A stretch of DNA of 64,000 bases. Origin: Serinus canaria. Taxonomy: Eukaryota; Chordata; Aves; Passeriformes; Fringillidae. Below, piece by piece: positions 35,037-47,698 of the stretch. A program made the position numbers and the translations under genes. Below the pieces are notes generated by a model, which saw nothing but the letters and a program-made list of their open reading frames with translations, was not told where the DNA came from and ran no database searches. The stretch is taken from assembly GCF_022539315.1 (NCBI RefSeq), contig NC_066326.1, positions 17,314,601 through 17,378,600 on the forward strand, in the 5' to 3' direction. Position 1 is the first letter of the stretch, and every line of letters starts with the position of its first letter.

Positions 35037-35420
35037 TGTCACAGGGTGAAAAGTGGAGTTTTAGAGTTTTTAGAAGAGGAACTCAGAGTCTCAAGATGGA
35101 AGAATTTGGGTGTGCCTTTCTCCTTCTTCCTGGCCTCCATCTTCTGGGTGATGGTGGCACTTTTGGACTGGTTTAGAGTAGAAACACACTGTCTAACTTA
35201 AGTGATAGGTATTGGAAAATAATTGTAAATAAAGTACAGGTAGTTTTAGTATAAAAAACCAACACCTCCCTGGAGGGAGGCAGTGTACCATGGACTGACC
35301 TGCTGGAGAGTCAAAAAAAGAATGGTGTAGGTAACACAAAATAAACAGCCTTGAAAACCAGAACATAGGGATCCTGACTCCTTCTTCAGTGGCTGAGCTG
35401 AGAAAATAAAATCTCTGACA
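35037..35420 (+). mobile_element. ERV LTR (probably the 3' LTR), plus strand
   Basis: 384 bp beginning TGTCACAGGG and ending ATCTCTGACA, with a perfect 5-bp inverted terminal repeat TGTCA/TGACA. In plus orientation it has the order expected of an LTR: TATAAAAA at 35250-35257, AATAAA about 90 bases later at 35340-35345, and a further AATAAA at 35405 near the end. No direct repeat flanks it (GTTAGTT on the left, CATCTCG on the right), so it is not a simple solo LTR. It fits a 3' LTR of an element whose 5' part is lost or outside recognition. I recall similar sequence as frequent in songbirds; the ERV class is not certain. No retroviral gag, pol or env domain is recognisable nearby. Confidence 0.8.
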
Positions 35421-38400
35421 CATCTCGGGGCCATCCTGACCCCAAACAGACAGGGGTGGGTGCCCAGAGGGGATCCTGCCAGTGCCACCAGAGATGTCAC
35501 CTGGGCCTGGCCAGCAGAGCCTGGCTTACCCAGGCAGAGCTTTTCCTGAGCTGTGTGTGGGTGGCTTCCTGCTGGAGCCTGAGGAGCTGTCAGGGCTGCC
35601 TTTCTGTGACAATGGTGGGGGGAAAGCTGTGCAGGGAAGGCTCCGGAGCTGAGGGATGGTTTAAAATACTTCTCCTTCACACTGTGCTCCAAGAGCCCTG
35701 CTCTGCCCTTAGACAGGCTCTCACATCCTGCTCTCTAAATTCCCTGCTGTGCTCCAGGGAATTCTTTCAGGGCAATCTTGCAGGAGGTAGTTTGACACAA
35801 CTTAAAATGCCAGGAACAAACCAATATTTATTCCAAAACTGCTTGTAAGCATTTCTTCATAGGTCCATCCACTGAAGGTAAAAGGAATAGTTTAGGAATG
35901 GAGTCACCTGTCAACCACCAGGAAGTTTTTTCACTGGCATCTCATTATATTTGAATTTATTGAATTTACTGAATTTAAAAAAATGTCCTAATTGCTTTTG
36001 GGTCAAGACAATTCACCTTGAACCACTTCTGGCAATAATTTCAGTATGTTATTTAATCAGAGAAAATTTAAATTAACCTTTTTTTCTTTTTTTAACTTGT
36101 GGAACTAACTGGACTATCCTGGCAAGATCCCTTGCATCAGTTCAAGCTGTAACGTGTGTAATTGATAACAATTTGTAATGAGTAATTAATGTGTGTGCTT
36201 ACTAGCAGTGATGGGCAAACCAGCCATGCCAACTACCCTGAAGTTAGTTTGGAAAAATGTTGGAAAACATCCTTGCATGGATCACCTTGCCTGGCAGTGC
36301 TGTTGCTGTACTCTGCTGATGCTTTGGAAGACCTCATTAGAGAAAATGAGTGAATTAGCAGATTAAGCTTTGTCAGAAAAGCAGTTTAAGCACAGCTGTG
36401 TGACCAGGGAGGTGTTAAACCCTCTCTCAGATCCAGAGTGTTTGGATGCACGTGCACCCACCCCTGAAGGGAGGGATATGGATGAAATCAAAAGCAGAAG
36501 TGTGAAAGCTTTGTGGGAAATGCTGGGAATGCTGCTCATGCTCTGAGTTCCCAGCGAGGGGCTCAGGGCTGTGGCAGGGATCTGGCAAACTGCTGTAATC
36601 TGTGCTTTTTCAGCTCTTTTCCTGGGAGGGGCTGTTGAGCTGAGCTGCAGTCAGCCCTTGGCAGGCCTTGCCCGTGGCTGTGCCCTGTCCCCTGCAGGAT
36701 GCCCACCCTGCTGCCCAAAATGGGATGGGAGCACACCCAGAGCCCTTTTCCTTCCTGGCCTTGGCTCAGAGCAAACACAAGGCTGTCTCTGGTGCTTCAG
36801 GGAGGTTTTCTCTGGAATGAAGTTATTTCACCTGAGAATGAAGGAGCAGAAAGAGGCACAAAGGGGAAAATTCCTGTTGTTTTTTAACACCTGGGGAAGC
36901 ACCAGCAGAACCCCAAGTCCCTGGTGGCACAGTGTGAGCTGGGGCTGGAGCAGCGAGCAGGGAAAGAGCTGGAACCCCTCTCTCTGCATTTCTGGGAAGG
37001 TTCACAGCCTCACTGCCCCCTCTGGGGTTAATTTAAGGCTGATTCATCTTTCTCTCACCAAGCCTTGCAGCTCTGCGAGCTTTTGAGATGCGGCCAAGTT
37101 CAGCACCCAAGCTCACACTGAACTGGGGTGCCAAAGTCAGTGCAGTCCTTTTCACGAGAAGGATGCTGCAGGAATTTTCCTTCCTGTGCACATGGCAGCA
37201 TGCCTTTGTTGCAGTGTCATAAATGTATTTACAGTGAACTGTAGCTAACCCAAATTTTCGATACATAATTTGGTTTTTCCTTGGGAGGGGACATGAGTGA
37301 TGCATTGCTCAGCAAATCTTTGAAGCTTCTGAAGAAATGTACTTTAATCAGCATCATTCAGGGAGGGTAACTTCTTTCCCCCTCATTAATTCTCTCTTAA
37401 ACGTGGATTTTAATGAAAAGCCTTGAGAAATGCTTTTAGCTTTTTTTTTTTTTAATTTTTTTTTATTTTGCCTTTAGTTGGTCATTTATATTCTGCACAG
37501 ACTAGAATAGTGCTGTGGGGGGAGCACTTAAATAGGGAGAAGATATTTGTCATCTGTCACACTCTGAAATTAAACTTTTGATATCGAGTTATTGCCTTAG
37601 AAATAACTTCAAAAAAATTTACATGCAGAGAAAAGTACATGGTGGGGGAAGCTGTTGAACCAGTTATTGCATAACACAGTGTTAAATCCTCTGTCACCGA
37701 GCAGCCTTTAAAAATATTTCTTCATGAATAAATTAAAAAAATACATTCATACAATACACATTTCTGTGACCACTTACGTGGATTTTTTAAATTTTTTTTT
37801 TTTTAACAAAATCACAGAGAGGAGGCTGAGATTTCCAGAGCTGCTGCAGAGATTTCTAATTAGAAATTGATATCAAGTTTTGTTCGGTGCTTTGGAAATT
37901 CTTGTAGTGCATTTGCATATATTAGGGAGAGAATGGGGCCGTGTTCATTAGAAAGCTGAGGAATTAAAGCTCAGCAGTACCAGTGGAAGGTGGTACAGGA
38001 AGGGAGTTGGGAGAAATATTTGCTATTTCACAATGGCTACAGTGGAAAGAGTGTTTGGACTCTGGTGTGATTCTTCTGCTCTTTTGGGAAGATGCTGAAG
38101 GGCTATAAATGAGTTGAAACAGCTTCTCCACAGGGTTGGGATAATGGAACTGTTCCTGGCTGCTGAGTTTAGGGCCACTGAGGGAGAATGATGGGCTCCT
38201 CCTTGCCAGAGCCAGGTTCATTTCAAAATGCTGCCTGAAAGCAAATACCTGTTGGTGCCTCTGCTCACTAAACCCATCATTTGCTGGGACCAGTGAGCAG
38301 CTTGTAGTTTGGGCTAAGTCAAGTTCTTTGCTTTGTGGGCTTGCTCACCCCCCGGGAGGAGCCTCTGCCTCGGAGGCACTGCTGTTCCTAGAGCAGGGCA

Positions 38401-41214
38401 CACAAATCCCATTTCCTGGGACTCTGCAGGGACAGCAGTGAGGGATCCCTGCTGGGAATGCTGGAAAAGCAGCGCTGTGTTAGCTCTTGACTCCTGCTCT
38501 CAGATCTAGGAAAAGATGTGAAACAACCCCCCCTGTTTCTCAAACACGATTTATGTTTTCTCAGATTTTATAAGATGGTTTGGTTTTGAATCAGTTTTTA
38601 TGGGGTGTTTATTGCACAGCCTTAAACTGTCCAAAAGTGTCATTGGATCCCTGAACTGATCTCTGGGAGGAGACATTCACACATACTGAATGCAGCTGTA
38701 AGGCTCTGTAACATCACAGAGTTATTATCTGAGGAGTCTTCTGGCCCAGATAATCTCCTGGAATCAGAAAGCCAAATTATTAAAGGAATTGGCAATAACT
38801 GCAGTTTGTGAAGAGCTGGTGAATCCAAACCGTGAAGGAGTTTGCAGATAAGCTGGGTCATAATTGCATCACGGTCTTTGATAGTCAAGTTCTGCTACAA
38901 ATCCAGCCCCATTTGTTAGAAATAAAGGGAATATTTAGGAAATATGTGTCTAATATGACTGAGGGCAAGTTATTACTGTGCCTTTTGAGCTACTGCAATT
39001 TCTTATCACCGAAACAATTTCAGAAGAACACAAGTCCCATCTCCTGGGATATGAGCAGTGTGCAGGCAAATGAAGGCTGGACATCACCCAGAGTCCTTTG
39101 AAATACATAGCTTTGATTCCAGCACTTAAAATCTTAAATCCCTGTTTCATTGTTTATTTTGAACCTGAATACCTCTAGGGAAAAAAAGGTTTATTGTCTG
39201 AAAGACCCTTACTGATTTTTTTCCTGTTATAAATCTATAATAGGTGGCCTTAGGATAAAATAGATGCACCAGCACATCTTAAACCACTAACCACACCAAG
39301 GACAGGGCAGATCAACAGGTAAATCACACTGTACCTAAAGGAATTTGAACCAAATTTGTCTGGATCTATTGTATGATTTTGGGAGAGTTGCTCATTCATG
39401 TATTTTATGTTAAATTAACATAAAGAATAGTCATTGTATGAAATGCTTGAGGACTGAAGTCACTGAGGTTTCTTAGGGGATGAGTACCTTTTTTAATCAT
39501 TTAAACTCTGCACCTCTAAAATAAAGACAAGGTAAAGAAGTACAAAAAGAGGGGAAACCCCACCCAACAGAAAACCCCAAGGCAAAGCCCAATCCCCAAA
39601 TTTTTTTGCCCCTTTCCCCCATCAGAGTAACTCTTTTATTGACCAGAGCCCCCAAGAGAAAGTCCCCAGCACACTGAGATGTGTCACTCAGGACTCCTGT
39701 GTGACACAGGCACTGCTGGGACATTGCACAGGACACTTTTATCCGCAGCTCTGCTGATCCCTCGTTCCCACCAGCTCAGGCCAGGGGTGGGAGGAGGGGC
39801 ATCAGTCACCTCAGTCTGCAAACAGAACACATGGGATGGTTTAAAATAACCATCCAGAACTTCCATCACCAAGCAGAAAAGCTGTGTTTCCTGTTTGGTG
39901 CCTACAACCCTTCTCTAGCTCCAAGAGTGACTCAAGGTGCCTGGGATGTCACTGTTATTTTAGTGTCAGCAGGTTTGATGAAAGGTTTGCACGTTCCAAA
40001 ATCTGAGTGCTGTGGGGCAGTGTTTTCAGCTCCCATTTGCAGTGAGGACTTGACTGAGAGTCAGAAGAGCCCTTCAGAAGAACATCTCTGATTCATTTGG
40101 GAGAACAAGGGAAGCCATCCCTTGCTGATTTTCAGCTCTCCGCCCGATCAGAGCTGGCAGTGGATGTGGCACAGCCCCTGAGAGGCTTTGCTGCCTTTCT
40201 GGCTGACAAAAAGAGCTGCCACGGTGGCTGTCAGCTTTGGTTTGTTGTGCTGTAATTACAGATTCTGAGGTCCTGGGGAACTCCAGGGAGAATGAGATGC
40301 ATTTCACACTGGGAGCTCAACTTGGAATGATGCTGCCCTTGGGAAAGGTGGGAGCAGGTGAAGGTGTGGCAGAGGTGTGTGCCACTGTTGCAGGGGGGTT
40401 TAGGGGAAGACAAAGCCCTCAAAAATGGCCATTTAATTTAAAAGCAGTGATTTCTCCTCCTGCCATGCATCATTTGTGATGCATTTTGCAAGTGTCACAG
40501 TGGTTTCTCTCCTGTTCTGTCTCTGGCTTCCAACCCTTGTGACTCCACTTCTCCACCAGCTTGAATTGCAGCTGGGCAGTTCTTCATGGGCTTTTTGCTA
40601 ATGCCACACTCATTCCATCTTCAAACACCAGTAAACTTTGTCCTGGGAAGCCAGGGCCGAGTGGAGCAGGGTTTTGAGGTCTCTTCCACTGCACAGGATG
40701 GAAGCATGGCCAGCAGGAAACTTTTCCTCCTGAAGATGTCCTAACACAGCTGCCTTTTATTTATCCCTGCTTCACCCAAAGCTCTGCCACCTTTTATATT
40801 AACAAAAGTGTTGTGCTCGATTCAAAATCTCCATCCATGCTCATTTCAATAAATTCAATTTGTTCTGTTTATCTTAAGAAATGGTACTGGACAGCAGCAG
40901 CATTTGAGGGCACTTAGAAAACAAAAAGAAACTCAGTGGTGATGCAGTGAACATGTTTCTGGAATTTGTTGTAAATTGAAAAACCCAGGAAAACTGACCA
41001 AGCTGCAGTTTCAATTTTGGCTTTTTTCAGTGTCATGCCAAATACATTATGCTCACTAAAATCTGACAAAATCATACAGGTCTTACAGTGATTATTCTAA
41101 ATATTTCTATAAATGTGTGTTGATGAATGACATATTTTTCAGCTGTACCCTCATAGAATTGTGCATCAGGATCAGAATCTCTCCTTCCAGCCTTTTCAAA
41201 TCCCATCTTAGGTA
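35421..41214. other. Unique non-coding DNA, no gene seen
   Basis: No coding exon or RNA gene is supportable. The 171-codon plus-strand frame at 36571-37086 has no recognisable domain and overlaps frames on both strands. T-rich runs occur at 37441-37468 and 37785-37804. The AT-rich stretch 37480-37930 contains CTAATTAGAAATTGATATC and octamer-like ATTTGCATAT, and could include regulatory sequence. Confidence 0.6.
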
Positions 41215-41300
41215 CCTTTTGGGATGGAGGGGACCTTTAAGACCATCCAGTTCCAGCCCCCTTCCATGGGCAGGGACACCTTCTTTGTCCACTGGCTGGA
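41215..41300 (-). mobile_element. Short CR1 3'-end remnant, minus strand
   Basis: The segment GGGGACCTTTAAGACCATCC, then AGTTCCAGCCCCCTTCCATGGGCAGGGACACC, is the reverse complement of the CR1 3' end (GGTGTCCCTGCCCATGG...AAGGTCCC). The recognisable part is only about 85 bases. Upstream TCATAGAATTGTGCATCAGGATCAGAAT at 41151 may be the decayed terminal microsatellite plus diverged sequence. It has no coding content and is the shortest of the six CR1 remnants. Confidence 0.8.
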
Positions 41301-44300
41301 AAGGTGCAAATCAAACCAAGGAAATAATGGAAAATCTTAACTATCCAACTGCAAGGGTGCACATACTGAGCAGTGGAAAATCCTGCCAGTGGAAAAGCTC
41401 TTTTTAGGTGTTGGAATAATTGCACCTTGCTCGAAACACGCAGGGAACAGTTGAAACAGTTATTAAAGAGTGTTGCCAGATTTTATCACTGCAGTCATGC
41501 ACATGGATCAGTGATCCCTGAGCAGCACTGGGGAACGTGTCAATGAGGTGCACTTGCTAAAAATATCCCTACTGAGTGCTGCTCCTAATTGCCACAGAAT
41601 CCTGGGGAAATGATCCCATTTCAGCAGCACAGCGTTGACTTTAAATGTTTGAGTGCAGCATTGCACGTGGGCTCTCCAGAGATGGCAAAACATTTGCTAG
41701 ACCTTGGTCATCAGCATTTAAAAAATGACCATCAGATTCTACTTGGAGCTGTTGTAGTTCTGCTCTGGTGTAACTCTGGGTTCTGGTTGTGTGAAAACGC
41801 CTGGCAGGGCTGCAGCTCTGGGCTGGGAGAGGCTGGAACTGCCCTGCCTAACCTTGTAAGCCACTCCAGCAGCCCCAGAGATAAAGAAAAGAACCTGTGA
41901 ATTAGTTTTTAAAGTAAATAAAAAGTTCTCAGGATGTTTGGAAGCAGCTGAGCGTCCCAGAGGTGACTGACAGAGAAATGATCTTTTGCTTCCCTCCCCT
42001 TTTAGAAGTTTCTTTTAATGCTTAATCAAGTTTCCCTCATTCCCTTGTACCCCAAAGAGAATCCGTTTTCCTTTTCATAGGAAATGGGTCTCTTGATGAA
42101 GAGCCCACCATTGCCACCCATGTGACTCCTCCAGATTTCTGGATATTGGAGAAATGGGAACTCATCTATTTTATTATAATTTTGTTGCAAGTTTTTGTTG
42201 TAATTCCATCTTCATTTTGGGGAGGTGGAACCTTTCCCTCATCAAAACCAGTCTTAAAAATCACTAGGATTCTTTTCTTTCTAGCAAATTCTTTGATTAT
42301 CCATTTCTTTATGGTTATTCATATTTTTAGGCAGCTGCAGCAAATGACTGATTTGCAGGCACACTGAATTTCTGCTCCAGCAAGAGTTTAAGCTATTTAG
42401 GGAAATGAATGAAGCACAAAGGTTTTTATTTAACTGTAAATTTTGTATGACTTTAATTTTTTTTCATGAGTGACTGGCTTTCTTACATCAAACTCCTTCA
42501 CAGGGAATTTTACAGCAATAGGCAGTACCTTTGACAACTATAATTTTCTAAAACTCAGGGAAAGCCAGATGAAAGAATAAATAAATACTGATCTGGCTGG
42601 GGTTTAAGTAATCCCTGATTAAAGTAAAAATGCATTTTAAAAGTAGCATTGATTACTCCAGGACTCCAGTTTTGTTGTCTTTCCCAGGCTGAAAATGTTG
42701 AGTCTTTACAGAGTCAGAGAAATATATTGAGAATACCAATGAGACATTTATTTTAATTCATCACCCCTGTGTTTGAGCACTTTTATGTTATCCTCTGAAT
42801 TTATATACTCAAAATCAATCTCACAGAAGTGGGACAGCTTTAGAAGCAAAGGCAGGCAGGAGGTTTAAGGACGCACCTGTGCTGCTGGGCACAAACAGCT
42901 TTTACAACTTAGCCCTCCACGCATGGGTGTTGGCAGTGGATTTAGTCAGGACAGAGCCAAGTGTTCCCATCCCTGCCTGCATCCCATCCTGCTGGGAGTC
43001 CCCTTCTCACTCATTTAATCACCTTGGTGCCATTCCCATCCCTGCTCTGACTTGCTGTACTCCAAAGCCTTTGGGTATTTCCCCTGCTGTGTCTCCTTGT
43101 TGGCTGTTTGATTCCTGGAGTCACCTGCTGATTTTTGGGGCTGGTATCCAGTAGAGGGATTGCACTGCCAGCTCCTGGGCAAGGTGGACTGGCTGTTTGC
43201 TCAGCTCCAGCACTGGGTGTGCAACTCAGAGAGAGACAGCCCTGCTTTTTAGCTGTTTCCATGTATTCCCACCATGGGGAATCTCTGGGATAAATGTGCT
43301 AAAGAGATGTTGGTGGCCCAGGTGGTGGAACAAGATGTTTGGCTTGGAACTCCTGCAAGCACTTCTGTCAGCCTAGGGTGGCAGAGAGGTATTTTTATCA
43401 CTTGTAGTGCTTACATGGCACTTCCATCAAGTGGGTTAGGCTTGGTTTATTTTATTTTATTTTTTTTTGGCCAGATTTCAATTTAATTCATGGTGTATCA
43501 CCTCCCTAAGTCAGCTCTGGCTCCCAAAGAAGTCGTGTTGTCCTTTTAATTTCTGGCCGAGCAGTCGGAACCCAGAGACTCCAGGAGTTCCTTTCTGGCT
43601 CTTAGTAGCACGAGGTCCATCCTGTTTGTGCATCCCTCTGATGCTCTGAAGGGCTTTGAGGGCTTAGGAGAGAAATTGCTGCTGAATCCCTGTGTCCTGA
43701 AGCTCTGGGAGGGCTGGCACTGCTGTGTTCCTGCATCAGTTTTAGGAGGGAGGCGTTCCCCGAGCAGCGTGAGAGGCTCTGCTGAACTGATGGCTTGGCA
43801 AGTTGTGTCTTGAAAAATGTGCTGCACACAGGATTTTGTCTCTGCTGACGTGAAATCACCCCCAGAAGGGCTTGAAAGGGATTCTTTGTTGAAAATTTCA
43901 TCCTGGCATTAGATTTGTGACACCTGCGAGTTTGTCCTGATGTAATTCTTGGGAGAGAGGTTTGTTTTCATCTCCAACAGGAAGGGAGGAAAGCTTTCAT
44001 GTGCCCTGATTGGTGCTTGTATTTATTTAGTAAACACTTTGCCCTCGAGTTATTTGATTCTGAGAAAAATTGAGGTTATCAGTTTTGTGGAATACTTGTA
44101 GACCTGAATGCTACTACAAAATAATTATAAATGGCAGCAAGCATGACAGCTTTTGTGTGCATAGTTAGTTGGATTTTTCTGGAATTAGGCAATATTTAAT
44201 GCTTCAGTTCTATTGGAAGATGTGTAATATTTGATTTTTTAAAGGTGCATTATGCTTCATTTTTTTAAGAGTCCCTTTAAAATTTTCTGTTATGGAATAA

Positions 44301-44909
44301 CACAAAAGAGATGAGCTTAATTTTTATTAATTGTGCAATAAACACATTTGGATTTAAATGAAACCAGCTGCTTTTCAGTGATTGAACTGCCTTTCTCTTT
44401 GATTTCACATTCAGTATAATGATTATTATTTAAATTTCCAAAACATAAACTGCTTTTTTCTTTGTTTTCATCAGGCCTTGCATGCTGTGACACAAAGATC
44501 TCCTCTCCTGGTGCTCTCTGTTCATGGTGAGCCTGATCTCCTCCTGTTGTCCACGTTGTCACTCCAGGGATTATTATATCAAAGGGGCATCATGGTATTT
44601 TAGCAACCAATCATTTGAAATCATCATAAACACATGGAAATGAGTTTGATCTTTTTTTTTTTGCTGAATTAGTGACAAATCTCCAGTTTCCTACATCCAG
44701 TGCAAAATGAGTTTTAAGAACGTGTGAAGGATCTGATAATGCCCTCAGAGTTCCAGTGGTGGTGGTCAAAATTGCAGATAAGGCAGGATGGGGCCAGTTT
44801 TGTAGTTTCAAATAATCAGTGACACCAGAATTCCTGACAGGAATCAGAATTTCTGCAGATCTCCTCTCCATGAGAATATCTGCAAACAGCAACACAACAG
44901 GCCCAGCCC

Positions 44910-44968
44910 GGCTCCAGTGGATCCCATTTTGTCCTGGCTCCAGTGGATCCCATTTTGTCCTGGCTCCA
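44910..44968. repeat. 26-bp tandem repeat, 2.3 copies
   Basis: A 26-bp unit starting GGCTCCAGTGGATCCCATTT is repeated perfectly at 44910-44935 and 44936-44961, with a partial third copy GGCTCCA at 44962-44968. A recent small duplication. Confidence 0.92.
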
Positions 44969-47610
44969 AACCCTCAGGCTCTTGAGCCATGCTAAGGAAT
45001 TCTCTGTGGCTGCCAACTTTTTGGCACTTCTTAAAATAACTCAGTTAAATATATTTCATAAACTCATTTTCTATGGGCAAAAGAAGCCCCTGTGCTGCTC
45101 CTCAGCAGAACGTGTTCCTTCTCTCTCCCTTCTCCTCCAAATATTTGCAAATTGCCCCTTTTATAATGATATGAAAATAAACCAGCTTTTGGGATTAGGC
45201 CTCACATTTATCAAATGGTTTCCTACTGTGTTCTGCTTTCCTTTTTTTTGTTGTTTCTCTCTTTTTAGGGGTTAAGTAGCAAACACCTTCTGTATTTCTG
45301 GGTTTACTGATACATATTTTTGAATTTATTGTTTTTCCCTCATGCTTTTAACTGGAAGTAAGTGATCCTCATGTGCCTCCAGTGTTCTTTTCTTCTTTTT
45401 CCTCCATTTAAATTTCTTTTTTCCTCCTAAGTTCTCCCTTCCATTTGCCTCAGGATGTTTGGGCTGCTTGATGACCTCCACCTCTGAGAGCAGAAGTTAG
45501 TAAACAGCTTTCCCTTGCTGATGGGATTAGGGATGGGGCACAGATTTTTAATCTGCTTCCCCAGTTCAGCTCAGCTGAGCCAGCCTTGGGATCTGCCTCC
45601 TTAAGCTCTTGGGGTAATCAGTGGCCACGTTCAGCTGAGCTTCCTGGTGTTTCCTGGAGCCATCCATGTGCTGTGGAGGGAGTGTTCCAGCCTGGCACAC
45701 CCATCCCCACCTCCCTGGGGAAGGCTTTGCCTTGCAGGGTCTCCAGCAGCCCCTGGGGAGGGGCTCTGGGCACCTCTGGGGTCGTGGCAAGGACAAGCCC
45801 TTGCTCAGCTGCACATCCTCTCTTGGGAAATTTGGGGTTTTGGATATCTGCCCAATGTGATTAAGTAGAAGTTGTTCATTGTTTACATTATGCACATATT
45901 TATAGGTTCTGCAAACTACTAAGTACACACTTTTTGAATGGTGCTTTTGTCTTGTTTACTCTTTTTCTGCCTGCATCTCTGAGAGTAATGACTGGTTACA
46001 GCCCAGGTGCTTCCCAGTCCTCTGCTAGCTCGTTCTTGTGGCCTTGGTATTCAGTTTCTCAGCCTCCTCTTCCTTAATTTAGTGCAATTTATGTTCTAAT
46101 AGCCTTGATGGATTCTTGAGGCTTTGATAACAAACCCAGGAGCAGGCTGGCTGGTGCACACTGTGGCCTAACCCTTGCAAACACATTGCAGCTCATCACA
46201 TTTAATTACTCAGTGCTCTGCAAAGGGAGATGATGCAAGAACAAAAGCTTAACATCTGTCAGGGCTTTCAATGCCAACATTTTCCTTTCTGGTTTTTTTC
46301 CTTTTTTTTGGTGTCGTTTTCTACACTTTTCTGGCATTCTAGCAGCTTTTCCATGTAATTCATGACTTTTTTCCCCACATTGTGCTGTCCATGGAGATGT
46401 TTGGAGCAGCTCTGCAGGTGCTTGCTGGAGGTTTGGAAAGGCTGTGAGGATCTAGCACTGCCACTGAGTTTAATTCATCTGGGAGCCCCAGAGGGACAGT
46501 TAATGGCTCCATCAATAACTTCCTCACGCTCTCAGGTTTAAAACATTGGATCTGTATTTTGAGGTAGGATTGGAGTGTTCTTCATCTTGGGGTCCATCTA
46601 GCAGGGATCCCCTGCAAGCTCTGCAGATGTTCTCTGAAGCACAACCTCCCCATTTTTCCTGCCACAGTTACTGCAGAAGGCCCCAAGCTTGGCACTGCTT
46701 GGCTAAAATATTTTTTACAACAAATACAATAAGCCATTGGCATCTCAAGGGCTTACAGTTAAATTTTACTAATGCAAATTGCTTTTGAGTCAGGCAAGTC
46801 TGACAGTGTTATTGTTTGTCTTTTAAAAATACATTTTATCAAGGCTAGCACGAACCCCCAGATGAATTGAACTATAACTTTTTCTGATTTTGATGGAAAA
46901 AAAACATTTTATGATGTTCAGTCTTTCTGTAATGATGTTGAGAGGGAGAAAATTGTGATTAAAACAGAGTATTAAAAATTCTGCCCACAAAATAATTTGT
47001 GAAAAGGAATTGCAAATCCAGTGGCAAGAAATCTTTATAGTCAGATAAAACTGCTTGGGGCTCCTTTTGTTTCTAATTTGTATTCACAATAATTAATGAG
47101 GATAAAGCAGCAATCAGAGATCTAAATTAAAACTATCAATACAATTGGTTTTAAATCAGTCACCAATCCATACCTTTGAAAACACTTCAGGCCAGGTTTT
47201 GTGATTGGATTCTGTTGGCAGAGCTCTGTCCTGTGTGGAGAGCTGGGGCAAACAGAAAGAGCTTTTCAGGGAACCAAGGGTAAGCCACCCATCTCCACCA
47301 TAAACACGCAGCTAATCTTTTATTATCTGACATATCTTCACTCTAGGTGATGCTGAGCTTTTGGAAATGATTTTATCAGGTTGCAGCTTGCAGCCTGGTT
47401 TGAACCCACAGCCTTTCCTTGTGCAGTCCCTGGTTTCTTTGGGGATCCCGTGGCACCCTGAATTGGAGCTGGAATTATTCCCCTCCTGGTGTGTGGCTGA
47501 TCTGATCAATGAGGGGACTGGGATGACTTTGACTCGTTTGTCATCTTCTGCCTGCTGTAAATTGTTCTCAGGTTTCCCTTGTAGAATGCAGTTTGTGCTG
47601 CTGAATGCAG

Positions 47611-47698
47611 AGGGAATAAAGCATTGAGGGAGAGGGAAATAAGCAATGCTGAGGGAAATAAATAAGCATTGCTGAGGGAAATAAGCATTGCTGAGGCA
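47611..47698. repeat. 19-23-bp tandem repeat
   Basis: GAGGGAAATAAGCATTGCT-like units are repeated about three to four times. One unit is expanded by AATA and the leftmost unit is diverged. A short unstable minisatellite with no visible function. Confidence 0.88.

Noticed and set aside
36571..37086. 171-codon plus-strand frame
   Set aside because: No recognisable domain, overlapped by frames on both strands, and no exon-intron signals supporting it.
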